DNA of 64,000 nt from Rhodohalobacter sp. SW132 (GCF_003390325.1 NZ_QUOK01000001.1:434001-498000), one strand, 5' to 3'. Counted from the stretch's first letter, positions 51,173 through 60,922 are shown. A program made the numbers and translations. The notes: generated by a model not told the origin, from the sequence alone.

Positions 51173-53835
51173 TGGACTTGACTGACACAGCCATATCTCA
51201 CTACACCATAACCGGAAAAATCGGTGCAGGTGGTATGGGCGTAGTTTACAAAGCGCGCGACACCAAACTCAACCGTGACGTTGCCCTAAAGTTTTTACCG
51301 GACACATCCACCGTTGATGCAGAATCCCAAAAACGATTTTTACAGGAAGCGCAATCCATCGCCCAAATCAACCATCCCAATATTTGCCAGATTTATGGTA
51401 TAGAAGAGGATGACCACGGCGGCAGGTTTATCGTGATGGAGTATGTTGATGGCGTAAATCTTGACGAAGCCTTTATCAGTTCGTCCGGTCTCCAAACAAG
51501 GCAGCCGAAAGGAGGCTCAGAAAATACCGGCACGCAAAAAAAGCCTGAAACAAGATCTGAACTGATTCTGGATTTCGCGATTCAGATCGCTAGGGGTCTG
51601 GATGCGGCCCATCAGAAAGGAGTGATTCACCGCGATATCAAGCCGGCAAACATCATGATAACGGACACCGGTCAGGTAAAAATTCTGGATTTTGGATTGG
51701 CAAAACCTTCCGGAGTCGACGACATAACCCGGGTAGGTGCCACGCTGGGCACAATCTCCTATATGTCGCCTGAGCAGATTAAAGGCACCGGGGTTGATAA
51801 GCAATCAGATGTTTGGTCTTTTGGAGTTGTATTGTATCAGATGGTTACCGGGCGTCTGCCTTTTGGCGGAGATTACGAACACTCCATCATGTATTCGGTT
51901 ATGAATACTGACCCGCCTCCCATACCAAATAGTGATCATCAGCTGTCCGAACAATTTATAAAGCTAATTGAACGATGCCTCTCAAAAGATGTGGAAGGCC
52001 GCTACCCATCAGCAACAGAACTGCTTGAAGAGCTGCTTGAGATTGCAGGTTATTCAACAGTGAATGTTAAGTTATCATCTAATGAACCGAAGAAGCCCAG
52101 TTCCGGAAAACCTGCTCTTCGAACAAGGAAAGTACTATTCGGATCAGGCGTTCTTGCAATTCTGTTTTTAACTGTATTTATGCTGTTCAATAGGTCTGAC
52201 CTGTTGCAATCCGGTTCCGGTACACCCGGCACAGAGTTAATCCATGTGGCAGTTCTCCCTTTTTCCAACATTGGGGCTGATCCCGGACGCCAGGTATTTG
52301 CCGATGGTCTTGTGGAAACAATTACAAGCCAGCTCTCCCGTCTGGAACAGTTCCAGACCGATCTCTGGGTGGTGCCGCCCGGAGAGTTGCGAAGCCATAA
52401 CATCACGAGCGCCGGAGAAGCCAACCGGATGTTTGGTGTGAACTATGCAATTGCCGGAAGTCTCCAGCCTATTAGTGATCGGCTTCGGCTGACAATTACG
52501 CTAATCGATTCAAAAAATCTTCGACAGATAAATTCGGCGGTTGTGGACGTTGATGCTTCCGAGGTTTTAGAACTGCATAACAAGTCTGTAGAAAACCTTT
52601 TGACTATGCTTAACCTCGAGCTGAACCAGGAAACCATCGGGGTGATAAACGAAGGTAAGACCACAGTCCCTGCTGCATTTGAACTCTATGTTCAGGGTCT
52701 CGGCTATCTTCAAAAATATGAGCAAAAATCAGAAAATATAGACAACGCCATCAATGCCTTCAATGAAGCTGTTGCGATAGATAACGATTTTGCACTTGCA
52801 CACGCCGGTCTGGGACAAGCATACTGGAGTAAGTATGAAAATACCAGAGAGCGGACCTGGATTAACAGGGCTGTTGAGGTGAGTAAAATTGCCTATGACC
52901 TGAACAATAAACTCTTGCAGGTGAATATTACAAGGGGAATGATCAGTTCAGGAACAGGAAACTACGAAGAGGCAATACAATATTTTAATGACGCCCTGTC
53001 GACCGACCCCACCAGCGCCGATGCTCTTCTTGGGCTTGCCGAAGCTTATGAATATACAGGGAATTATGAGCAGGCCGAATCAACGTACAAGCGTGCCATT
53101 CGCCTGAAACCAGACTATTGGGCCGGATACAATTATTTGGGGGCTTTTTATTATCGAAACAGCAACTACGATAAAGCGAAGGAGCAGTTCAGGCGCGTGA
53201 TAGAGGTCACACCCGATAATTACCGTGGCTATATGAACCTTGGCAGCATGCACTATTTTACTGAACAGCTTGAAGAAGCCCGGGCCATGTATGAAAAATC
53301 CCTTGATCTCGAAAAAACCTATAGCGCCGCTTCAAACCTTGGCACACTTTATTTTATAGAAGGGAAGTATCCGGAGTCGGCTGACATGTATACCACGGCT
53401 ATTGAAATAAACGATGGTAATTATGTTTTGTGGGGGAACCTCGCAAGTGCCTACTATTGGTCTCCCGGTAAACGGAATCAATCGTTTTCCGTGTATGAAC
53501 GTGCGCTTGAGTTGGCAAAAGAGCAGAATGAAATCAACCCCAACAATCCGGACATTATTATAAACATGGCCGGATACGAAGCCCGGCTCGGAAACAAGAA
53601 ACAGGCAATAACACATGTGCAACAGGCACTTGAATATGCCCCTGAAAGTGCAACGATCATGTACCTGGCAGGCAGCGTTTATGAACAGCTGGGTGTTAGA
53701 TCGAAAGCTCTGACATGGATCAAAAGCGCAATGGATGCCGGCTATTCGAGATCTGACATTGTAAATCAACCTGAACTTCAGGAGTTGATAAGAGATCCGC
53801 GTTTTCAGGAGATTTTAAAAACGGAGCCTCGCTGA
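51172..53835 (+). CDS. Membrane Ser/Thr kinase with TPR-rich extracytoplasmic part
   Basis: An 887-residue protein. Residues 10-300 are a Hanks-type kinase: GxGGMG loop, K40, the HRDIKPANIM loop with D155, and DFG at 173-175, then GTISYMSPEQI. One helix at about 318-340 (KVLFGSGVLAILFLTVFMLF) is followed by a TolB-N/FlgO-like segment (HVAVLPFSNIGADPGRQVFA, YAIAGSLQPISDRLRLTITL) at about 355-480. From about 500 to the end are seven or more TPR repeats. The kinase should be cytoplasmic and the TPRs periplasmic. The coupling to a PP2C phosphatase suggests opposing kinase and phosphatase on a shared target. The activating signal is unknown. Confidence 0.92.
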   Translation: MDLTDTAISHYTITGKIGAGGMGVVYKARDTKLNRDVALKFLPDTSTVDAESQKRFLQEAQSIAQINHPNICQIYGIEEDDHGGRFIVMEYVDGVNLDEAFISSSGLQTRQPKGGSENTGTQKKPETRSELILDFAIQIARGLDAAHQKGVIHRDIKPANIMITDTGQVKILDFGLAKPSGVDDITRVGATLGTISYMSPEQIKGTGVDKQSDVWSFGVVLYQMVTGRLPFGGDYEHSIMYSVMNTDPPPIPNSDHQLSEQFIKLIERCLSKDVEGRYPSATELLEELLEIAGYSTVNVKLSSNEPKKPSSGKPALRTRKVLFGSGVLAILFLTVFMLFNRSDLLQSGSGTPGTELIHVAVLPFSNIGADPGRQVFADGLVETITSQLSRLEQFQTDLWVVPPGELRSHNITSAGEANRMFGVNYAIAGSLQPISDRLRLTITLIDSKNLRQINSAVVDVDASEVLELHNKSVENLLTMLNLELNQETIGVINEGKTTVPAAFELYVQGLGYLQKYEQKSENIDNAINAFNEAVAIDNDFALAHAGLGQAYWSKYENTRERTWINRAVEVSKIAYDLNNKLLQVNITRGMISSGTGNYEEAIQYFNDALSTDPTSADALLGLAEAYEYTGNYEQAESTYKRAIRLKPDYWAGYNYLGAFYYRNSNYDKAKEQFRRVIEVTPDNYRGYMNLGSMHYFTEQLEEARAMYEKSLDLEKTYSAASNLGTLYFIEGKYPESADMYTTAIEINDGNYVLWGNLASAYYWSPGKRNQSFSVYERALELAKEQNEINPNNPDIIINMAGYEARLGNKKQAITHVQQALEYAPESATIMYLAGSVYEQLGVRSKALTWIKSAMDAGYSRSDIVNQPELQELIRDPRFQEILKTEPR

Positions 53836-53892
53836 AGAGGCAGAATGTATGTATACACATCAACTAAAACCAAGTCTAATGAGGAGAATGTT

Positions 53893-54309
53893 ATGAAGAT
53901 AAAATCGATAATTACAATTGCAGCAGCACTCGTGCTGTTTTTTATTTCCAACGTGCTATATGCACAGTCACCGCCTAATGATAATCGATCCGTTCTCCAT
54001 GAAATGGTTGTGAAAATGGTTGACGAAGAGTGGCGGGTAGTTTACAAAAACGACGAGACGAAAAGCACTATTGTCGCGAAGAAAAATGACAGGGTCAGCT
54101 GGACTGCTGAAGGGTCCGATATCTCATTTCAGTTTGACGAGAGTCTCTTTGGTGGAAGTTCTTTTGAGATTGCGGACGGAGACTCACTAATGCGTCCGTT
54201 AGCACCCGGTGCCAAAGTCGGCGAGTATATCTATGCTGTTTTTGTTCGCGGTGCAGGAGTGTTTGCAAAAGGAGAATCGCCCCCGAGAATTATCATTGAC
54301 AGGATGTAA
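53893..54309 (+). CDS. Small exported protein of unknown function
   Basis: A 138-residue protein. The ATG at 53893 has GAGGAG 7 bases upstream and gives a clear signal peptide (MKIKSIITIAAALVLFF, ending LYAQ). The rest is beta-rich with VAKKNDRVSWTAEGSDISFQ and GEYIYAVFVRGAGVFAKGES. This could be a cupredoxin-like or immunoglobulin-like fold, but no copper ligands (His, Cys, Met set) are visible. It follows the kinase by about 60 bases and may be the extracytoplasmic ligand or product of that system. I do not recognise a family. Confidence 0.7.
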   Translation: MKIKSIITIAAALVLFFISNVLYAQSPPNDNRSVLHEMVVKMVDEEWRVVYKNDETKSTIVAKKNDRVSWTAEGSDISFQFDESLFGGSSFEIADGDSLMRPLAPGAKVGEYIYAVFVRGAGVFAKGESPPRIIIDRM

Positions 54310-54567
54310 TTGCAGGCATGCTATTCGTTCTTTCAAAATGGCTATCTCATTTCATAATTATTAAGCCTCCGGCTCTGTCTGCACACTGTTAATCTTATTT
54401 TCCGGTAGGCAGTCCCGGAGCGATGGTTTTGGTTTCAAAGTTTATCAAACCAGCTGGTGAAAGACGCCAAATCGATATATACATATCCATTTTAGCTTTA
54501 TGCTCCTCGAAGAGAGTATTACCAGCGTAAATAAATAAACAACGGATTTCGTGATATTCGGAGTAAA

Positions 54568-55482
54568 ATGAAAAACCGGCTTTTATCAAAAATTCTGCCG
54601 TTTAGTCAAAGTGGCAAGGCGGAATCACAGCTTCTCGAACAGCGATACGTTGATTTGCATACGACGTATGAAAAAATCAGGCTTGAAGAGGAAAGGATTA
54701 AACAGTTTGCACCTTTAGTTGAAAAGATCGATAAACTTTTTGAACTCCCGAAAAGCTGGGACAATGCCAATCATATTGAGCAGTTTCTGGTTCCTATTTA
54801 TACCCCACCCGAGCTGGATTTAGAAATCAAAGTGAAGCTTTTGCATGCGAAGAGAAGGCTTCGCGAAGATTCATGGAGGTTTTATGATTCTGAATTCGGT
54901 GAACTGGATGAAGAGCAGAAACAGAGTCTGCTCAGCAGATTATACAAAGATCTGCACTGGGCGTATGATGTTGAAGAACTTGGAAAAGATTATACAACGA
55001 AGACACGAATCAGAACCAGTATTCTATTTATCGTTTCAATCTTTATGTTTTTCATGATTGATCAGGTAACATTCATAGCTGATTTACTATCGATTACATC
55101 CGGTGACAGAGGTGATTTTATCGTGACTGCCATGGCAGCCGGCTGGATGGGTACTTCCTTCAGTATGCTAATCAGTTTAAAAAATCGTATCGAAATTAGC
55201 TCGATCTCTGACTTAAAAGTGATCCACCGTTTCGATTATCTATTATCGAGAGCACTAATTGGAATGGTAAGCGGCCTGCTTCTTTTTTACGCTTTTGAGT
55301 CAGGCATTCTGACCGGAATATTTTTCCCGGATTTTAGTACAGAGAATACCGACTTATTCAGCGGCGAAAGAAATGCTGCCCTTTTAATAGTCTGGTGCTT
55401 TGTCTCAGGATTTTCGGAAAAACTAGTGCCGGATCTTCTCAATAAAACGGAGCAAAACATCACTCAAAACAACATCAAATAG
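54568..55482 (+). CDS. Unknown membrane protein with N-terminal coiled-coil and four helices
   Basis: A 304-residue protein. The first 150 residues are charged and helical, including a coiled-coil-like part (LEQRYVDLHTTYEKIRLEEE). Four hydrophobic stretches follow at about 152-172 (SILFIVSIFMFFMIDQVTFI), 185-205, 230-250 and 270-290. No family was recognised. It has its own GGAG before the ATG (CGGAGTAAA). The 258-base gap before it holds nothing clear; the 569-base gap after it is described separately. It is on the same strand as the kinase operon, so it may belong to it. Confidence 0.7.
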   Translation: MKNRLLSKILPFSQSGKAESQLLEQRYVDLHTTYEKIRLEEERIKQFAPLVEKIDKLFELPKSWDNANHIEQFLVPIYTPPELDLEIKVKLLHAKRRLREDSWRFYDSEFGELDEEQKQSLLSRLYKDLHWAYDVEELGKDYTTKTRIRTSILFIVSIFMFFMIDQVTFIADLLSITSGDRGDFIVTAMAAGWMGTSFSMLISLKNRIEISSISDLKVIHRFDYLLSRALIGMVSGLLLFYAFESGILTGIFFPDFSTENTDLFSGERNAALLIVWCFVSGFSEKLVPDLLNKTEQNITQNNIK

Positions 55483-56051
55483 GTGTTCAAACTCAATTTG
55501 GGAGAACCCTCTGCAGATGCAACGATACTTCTACCGTCTTATCAGATACGAAGTTAAAGTTTAGTCTTGGCTCCGTAAAATATGATCCTTTATACTTTCC
55601 GGAGCCGGAATTGTTGGGTACCTTAGCAGAAACGCAGTCGGGGCGAGTCAGGAACTACCTTATAGCAGCTGCATACTTGTCTAAAATTCAGAATTTCCCT
55701 TCTCACAGTTCCTGGAAAATCCAGCAAAGTGGACCTTTTAGTAATTCCAGAGCTTTTTTGATGGCCCCGTGATCTTGAGTGTTTTGTGTAAATTACGCAC
55801 GCTTTAGAGCATTCAATCCGGCATCTGTGTCAGACAGGCCCGGAAAACCAGAAAAGACAAATTGCTGACAGAGCATACGGCAGGCCAACTACCTTTTTTG
55901 CAACAGCTTGTAAAAAAGCACTTGCCAATTACGGCATCATTAGCCTTTCCGTCTCTTCTTCATCCAGTTCACGTTTTCTCATCAAAAATCACTATTATAG
56001 CCCCGCTTTACTTTCAGGAATTTTATTGAACCGAATCCAGCTATCTGCCTT
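55483..56051. other. 569-base stretch without a supported gene
   Basis: I see no credible reading frame, tRNA, terminator or repeat here. Stop codons are frequent in all frames. The composition is similar to neighbours. It separates the unknown membrane gene from the decarboxylase gene and may hold decayed DNA. Confidence 0.5.
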
Positions 56052-57479
56052 ATGAGTTTAGATTTTACGGATAAAGAATTTGAAAAGTATCTCCGGCATG
56101 CATCCGAAATTATCCAGGAGATCTACGCCGACAAACTCAACCGGTCAGTATTCGCGGGACAGACACCGGCTGATATTCAATCCGTTTTCAGTGAAGAACT
56201 GCCTGAACTGGAAGGAGACGTGGAGAGGATTCTTGAAAAAGTGAGGCGTGATGTTGTAGGTGCTGCAACGATGAATATCGGCCCGCGATATTACGGATAT
56301 ATTACCGGTGGTGGAAACCAGGTGGCCATCCTGGCTGATATGATAAGCACCGCACTCAATCAAAACAGTTTGAAGTGGCACTCCTCCCCTATCAGCACCG
56401 AATTGGAGAAACTGGTGCTTAAATGGGTATGCCAGTTTATTGGCTATCCTGACATTGCCGCCGGGGCAATACTGGATGGAGGATCTACTGCAAATTTCAA
56501 CTGCCTTGCCGTAGCCAGAAAAAACATGGCGCCGGATCATATTTCTGAAGAGGGGTTATACGGCCAAAAACCGATGACCATCTATGTCTCTAAAGAGGGA
56601 CACTCGAGCTTTGATAAAGCAGTTGACATGCTGGGGATCGGCAAAAAATACCTGCGTAAAATAGATACCGACAGCGAGTTCAGGATCGATCCGGTGAAAC
56701 TTGAAAAACAGATAGTTGAGGACAAGAACCGTGGACTGCAGCCGATCTGTGTGATTGGAATTGCGGGCACTACCAACACCGGGGCTGTTGACGACCTAAA
56801 AACGCTTGCTGAGGTTGCTGAACGTCATCAGCTATGGTATCATGTTGACGCGGCCTACGGTGGCCCTGCAGCGGCGCTCAGCTCGGTTAAGGAGTTGTTC
56901 ACCGGGCTGGAGCAGGCTGATTCCGTGGTTATCAATCCCCATAAATGGCTTTACGTTCCTTTTGAAGCTGCATGCATTCTGGTAAAAGATGCAGAACAAT
57001 TAAGAAAAACGTTCAGCACCATCCCCGACTATCTCAAATCAGATGACAAGAGTGACGGTCGCACAGACCTGATGGAGTACCAGCTTCCGCTCACTAAAAG
57101 TTTCAAGTCGCTTAAGGTGTGGATGACATTGAAAGCATACGGAGCACAGCGCTTGCGAGAAACCATTCAGACGGATATCGACAATGCTCAATATCTGGTC
57201 AGGCTCATCAACAGCTCGGATCGTTTTGAACTCATGGCGCCGGTTCCTCTTTCTATTGCATGCTTTCGGTGCATCTCTGCTACAAAGTCAGAATCAGATA
57301 CGGAGCAACTCAATAAAAAGCTGATAAAAGCAGTAGAGCAGGACGGACGTATCTTCCTTACGGGAACTCAGATTCATGGCAAAACAGCTCTCCGAACCTG
57401 TTTTATCAACCCCAGAACTACCCGAAATGATGTTGAGCGAATTCCCCGGGTGATTCTTGATCTGGCGGACACGCTTTAG
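56052..57479 (+). CDS. PLP-dependent group II decarboxylase (aromatic-amino-acid/glutamate decarboxylase-like)
   Basis: A 475-residue PLP enzyme. Motifs in order are ATMNIGPRYYGYITGG, NQNSLKWHSSPISTELEKLV, DGGSTANFNCLAVAR, VSKEGHSSFDKAVDMLGIG, GIAGTTNTGAVDDL, WYHVDAAYGG with the Asp that holds the pyridine nitrogen, and INPHKWLYVPFEA with PLP-lysine K298. This pattern is that of group II decarboxylases of tyrosine, DOPA, tryptophan, glutamate, aspartate or cysteine sulfinate. Exact substrate cannot be set; cysteate is a possibility worth a check given comA and comB. It is monocistronic. Confidence 0.9.
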   Translation: MSLDFTDKEFEKYLRHASEIIQEIYADKLNRSVFAGQTPADIQSVFSEELPELEGDVERILEKVRRDVVGAATMNIGPRYYGYITGGGNQVAILADMISTALNQNSLKWHSSPISTELEKLVLKWVCQFIGYPDIAAGAILDGGSTANFNCLAVARKNMAPDHISEEGLYGQKPMTIYVSKEGHSSFDKAVDMLGIGKKYLRKIDTDSEFRIDPVKLEKQIVEDKNRGLQPICVIGIAGTTNTGAVDDLKTLAEVAERHQLWYHVDAAYGGPAAALSSVKELFTGLEQADSVVINPHKWLYVPFEAACILVKDAEQLRKTFSTIPDYLKSDDKSDGRTDLMEYQLPLTKSFKSLKVWMTLKAYGAQRLRETIQTDIDNAQYLVRLINSSDRFELMAPVPLSIACFRCISATKSESDTEQLNKKLIKAVEQDGRIFLTGTQIHGKTALRTCFINPRTTRNDVERIPRVILDLADTL

Positions 57480-57757
57480 CCCGGACTACAATCTCTCAGA
57501 GAGCATGCTGTATACTATTGAAGAATTTTATCCGTATTTTAGGAAGCTATCGAAGAAATATTTTGTTGTGTCGATATAATGCCGGTGATTTCTAGTCAGG
57601 TTAAGTAATGTTGATTTCTTCGCACAGTTTTTTTACAAAAAAAAGCATCACCTTCGGCTGACAGGTTTAGACCAATATTTCATATCTGACTTTACACAAG
57701 CTTGTTTGATCTAATAAAATTAATTGTCATCTAATAAGAGTCTCGGGTACAAACGTT

Positions 57758-58663
57758 ATGTCGCTTAAAGAAGAATTTCAGTTCAAAGATCGGTTAATTA
57801 AAGGAATTGATCTGGATGGAGCTTTTAAAATATCGGTTGTGAAAACAACAGATGTTGTGAGAACTGCTCGCAAAAATCACAAGTTATCCCTTTTAAACAC
57901 CGTGTTGCTTGGCAGGGCGCTGACAGCCTCCATGCTTCTGGCATCTGAGCTGAAGGGTGAAGAACGGATAAAGCTTCGCTTCGAGGGTAAAGGTCCATCT
58001 GGCATGATTATAGCCGAGGCTAATCGAGTGGGTGAAATCCGCGGATATGTCCAAAACCCGGCTGCAGAACTGATGTACAGCGAACCCGACACCCAGCTTG
58101 GCGACGGACTTGGTCTCGGTTTAATGACCGTATCGAAAATTCTGTATAACGAAGCCGAGCCAAAAACCAGCACCATTGAGCTCATTCAGGGTGATATTAT
58201 TTCTGATGTGGCTCACTACATGGCGCAATCAGAACAGGTGCTTTCTGCGCTTCTGCTTGATGTATCCATCAACGATGACGGAAGCGTAAAAGAGTCCGGC
58301 GGAGTGTTGATTCAGCGATTGCCTGATGCAGAAGACTCCGTTATGTCTACACTGCAGGAGACGGTAGAAAAGCTGCCTCCCGTTGCCAAATTGCTTGAAG
58401 ATGGTAAGTATATAGATGAGATTATGATGATGGCGGGCCGCCCCTATTCGGTAAAAGAGCTGGATCGCCAGCCCGTGGATTTTTTCTGCCGCTGCTCGCC
58501 CGAACGGTTCAAAGATGCGCTCTCTATGCTTAGCTATGAAGAGCTGAAAGATATGAAAGGTGAAAGCCAGGAAGTTGTGTGTCACTATTGCGGCAACCGC
58601 CTTACAATTTCTAAAGATGAGATACGTGATTTGGCAGAATCAGCAAAGGCAAAACTGAATTAA
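57758..58663 (+). CDS. hslO: Redox-regulated chaperone Hsp33
   Basis: A 301-residue holdase chaperone that becomes active by oxidation of its zinc-cysteines. The N-terminal domain has VVKTTDVVRTARKNHKLSLL and LGRALTASMLLASELKGEER, with YVQNPAAELMY. The C-terminal redox switch has CRCSPERF followed by VVCHYCGN, that is CxC and CxxC. The lengths and order match Hsp33. It starts about 280 bases after the decarboxylase and is convergent with the iscA-like gene (49 bases apart). Confidence 0.94.
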   Translation: MSLKEEFQFKDRLIKGIDLDGAFKISVVKTTDVVRTARKNHKLSLLNTVLLGRALTASMLLASELKGEERIKLRFEGKGPSGMIIAEANRVGEIRGYVQNPAAELMYSEPDTQLGDGLGLGLMTVSKILYNEAEPKTSTIELIQGDIISDVAHYMAQSEQVLSALLLDVSINDDGSVKESGGVLIQRLPDAEDSVMSTLQETVEKLPPVAKLLEDGKYIDEIMMMAGRPYSVKELDRQPVDFFCRCSPERFKDALSMLSYEELKDMKGESQEVVCHYCGNRLTISKDEIRDLAESAKAKLN

Positions 58664-58712
58664 CCGCTTGAAGATATATGGCCACTAATGGAGTCGGACA
58701 GGTGTTCTCATG

Positions 58713-59165
58713 CTAAACAGCGAACGATGAGCCGCAACCACACGCTTCACTTGCGTTTGGGTTTTCAAATGTAAATCCGCGAGCATCGAGACCGTCGGGG
58801 TAGTCAATTTGGATACCGTTCAGGTAGATGATGTGCTTCGGGTTTACGATCACCTCCATTCCCTGCGATTCGTACACATTATCTTCATCTGTCCTGACAT
58901 CAAAGCCGAGCTTATAGCTAAGTCCGGAGCAGCCACCTCCCTCCACAGCAACACGAAGATAGAGTTCCTCATCTAAATCTTCATCAGACTGTATTTTGTT
59001 GATTTGCCGGGCTGCCCGTTCTGTCAGTTGAATCGGATGCTCACTCACCTCTCCCGAAACTTCCGGAAATCCGGGTAAACCTTCATGCGATTGCTGATCG
59101 CCATCCGGATCTTCATCGATTAGTGAGGAGATTACATCGTCTAAATTATCATCTTCAAGTGCCAT
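58713..59165 (-). CDS. IscA/ErpA/SufA-type Fe-S assembly protein with acidic N-extension
   Basis: A 150-residue protein. The C-terminal 105 residues are an A-type carrier: IQLTERAARQINKIQSDEDL, LYLRVAVEGGGCSGLSYKLG with the first Cys, and ACGCGSSF with the last pair; these three cysteines bind the cluster. The first 45 residues (ALEDDNLDDVISSLIDEDPD) are acidic and Pro/Gly-rich, not seen in standard members. The ATG at 59165 has no better alternative that fits the frame. It is 8 bases after the next-upstream gene on its strand, so co-transcribed with the AlbA_2 protein. Confidence 0.92.
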   Translation of the reverse strand: MALEDDNLDDVISSLIDEDPDGDQQSHEGLPGFPEVSGEVSEHPIQLTERAARQINKIQSDEDLDEELYLRVAVEGGGCSGLSYKLGFDVRTDEDNVYESQGMEVIVNPKHIIYLNGIQIDYPDGLDARGFTFENPNASEACGCGSSFAV

Positions 59166-59173
59166 TCTGTTCT

Positions 59174-59854
59174 TTACTCTTTTGTTCTGTTAGAAAACGT
59201 ATAGTAGTCCACATCATTTTTGGTAAACAAGTTCAATACACCGGCACTAACAAGGTTTACCAAAATCCTGGATGCCCTGTATGAGGTTTGGTTGATCAGG
59301 TTCGCAAAGTTGGAAACCGTAATTTCGCCATATTCATTCAGATAACGAAACAACATCTGTTCATTTTTTCCATATTCAAATGTCACCCCTTCAGAAGAAT
59401 ACTGCTGTTTGAGAACTTCTGTAACTTCATCGCTGGCAACTACACTGGAATCCCCGCGTCGTACATACACAAGGCGCTTTTTTTTGTTTTTATTATAAAC
59501 CGGCTTTACTTCTGCTTCCGGCACATGAACAACCATTACATCAACGGGTCCGGCATGGACGAGTTCAATTTTAATTTCAGCTTCCGGAACGCAGAGGTCC
59601 TGGGCTGCTTTCATCAGCAGAAATTCTTCCTCAAAATACTCCCTGATGCCGGGAATCGTACCGTTATCATCAACCCCAACCAATATGGTACCGCCCTTGG
59701 TATTTGCAAATGCTGCAATTTCACGGGCAATTTTTTCAGCAGTTGGGATGGTACGTTTAAATTCAAGAAAGCGCCCCTCACCGGTTTGAACAAGGTTTTT
59801 CAGGTCTCCGGGGGTCATTCGGGAGATCGCTATTTCACCATTTGGTAACTTCAT
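59174..59854 (-). CDS. AlbA_2-domain protein with C-terminal winged helix
   Basis: A 226-residue protein. The N-terminal AlbA_2/Schlafen-like domain is plain: ESRFLEFKRT-type (here GEGRFLEFKRTIPTAEKIAR), EIAAFANTKGGTILVGVDDN and RRGDSSVVASDEV. A helix-turn-helix-like C-terminus (ISNFANLINQTSYRASRILV) ends the protein. Such proteins may bind nucleic acids; their regulatory role is largely unknown. The ATG at 59854 is chosen; the frame can only be extended by one codon to a TTG. It lies between gpsA and the iscA-like gene on the same strand. Confidence 0.82.
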   Translation of the reverse strand: MKLPNGEIAISRMTPGDLKNLVQTGEGRFLEFKRTIPTAEKIAREIAAFANTKGGTILVGVDDNGTIPGIREYFEEEFLLMKAAQDLCVPEAEIKIELVHAGPVDVMVVHVPEAEVKPVYNKNKKKRLVYVRRGDSSVVASDEVTEVLKQQYSSEGVTFEYGKNEQMLFRYLNEYGEITVSNFANLINQTSYRASRILVNLVSAGVLNLFTKNDVDYYTFSNRTKE

Positions 59855-59911
59855 CAATATGTGATTTGGTGTTTAAGATCCCTTCACAATTTGAACGCAC
59901 TGTGAAGAATC

Positions 59912-60922
59912 TCAAATCATCTTCTCTTCTTTGGGATTACGTGTCATGAGCTCATATAGTGCATCACTTGGGTCTACATTTTCAAACAGCACTTTATGGA
60001 CAGCTTTTGTTATCGGCATTTCCACGTTATTCTTTTCCGCCCATTGGTTCACCGAATCAGTAGTTTTAACCCCTTCCGCAACCATATTCATTCCATCGAC
60101 GATTTCATCCAGTTTTTTTCCTTTACCGATATTGAATCCAACAAAACGGTTCCGGCTGTGTTCACTTGTGCAGGTAACTATGAGGTCGCCCATGCCGGTT
60201 AGCCCTGCAAATGTATCCTGCGACGCCCCCATTGTGGCTCCCATGCGTTTCATTTCGTGCAGACCCCGGGTGATGAGCGCTGCTTTTGCATTATCACCAA
60301 GTTCGGCGCCGTCCACAATTCCTGCAGCAATAGCCATAATATTTTTAAGCGCCGCGCCGATCTCCACACCCACAATGTCGTGATTCAGGTAAACCCTGAA
60401 CATAGGGGTCATAAACGTATCCTGTATAATACGCGCCACACGCTTTGAATTTGCCGCTGCAACCACGGTTGTGGGTTTAAACTTACTTACCTCTTCTGCA
60501 TGGCTCGGTCCGCTCAGAACGCCAATCTGATCTTCAAGTGTCGTACCATCCAGAACACTTACAAGGATTTGTGTTGGGGTTAAAAAGGTATCTTTTTCAA
60601 TCCCTTTAGAAACGGTGACAACAATTTCCTTGCCTGTCAGGTGAGGCTTCACTTCTTTAGCTACAGAACGCAATGCGTGTGTTGGGGTGGCAAACAGAAC
60701 AAGGTCTGCATTCTCTACGGTTGCTTTTAACGAGCTCGAAGCCTGTACAGATTCAGGCAGCGATACATCGCTGATATAAGAGGGGTTTTTATGACTTTTG
60801 TTGATCTTTTCAACAATTCTTTCTTCTCTCGCCCATACAGTTACCGGAAATCCGCCGTGCCCCAGTACAACTGCAAGTGCGGTTCCAAAACTGCCCGCAC
60901 CTATTATTCCAATCTTTTTCAA
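59912..60922 (-). CDS. gpsA: Glycerol-3-phosphate dehydrogenase [NAD(P)+]
   Basis: A 336-residue enzyme making sn-glycerol 3-phosphate from dihydroxyacetone phosphate for phospholipid synthesis. Motifs: GIIGAGSFGTALAVVLGHGG (nucleotide loop), VLFATPTHALRSVAKE, VTVSKGIEKDTFLTPTQIL, VLSGPSHAEEVSKFKPT, EIGAALKNIMAIAAGI with catalytic Lys, and GLTGMGDLIVTCTSEHSRNR. The start is a TTG at 60922 with a good GAAGGAG just upstream; the codon overlaps the plsY stop (TTGA), so translation is coupled. The pairing with plsY is biochemically logical. Confidence 0.96.
   Translation of the reverse strand: MKKIGIIGAGSFGTALAVVLGHGGFPVTVWAREERIVEKINKSHKNPSYISDVSLPESVQASSSLKATVENADLVLFATPTHALRSVAKEVKPHLTGKEIVVTVSKGIEKDTFLTPTQILVSVLDGTTLEDQIGVLSGPSHAEEVSKFKPTTVVAAANSKRVARIIQDTFMTPMFRVYLNHDIVGVEIGAALKNIMAIAAGIVDGAELGDNAKAALITRGLHEMKRMGATMGASQDTFAGLTGMGDLIVTCTSEHSRNRFVGFNIGKGKKLDEIVDGMNMVAEGVKTTDSVNQWAEKNNVEMPITKAVHKVLFENVDPSDALYELMTRNPKEEKMI

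Noticed and set aside
56052-57479. Calling the decarboxylase a cysteate decarboxylase because comA and comB are in the window
   Set aside because: The genes are far apart and group II decarboxylase substrates cannot be read from motifs alone.
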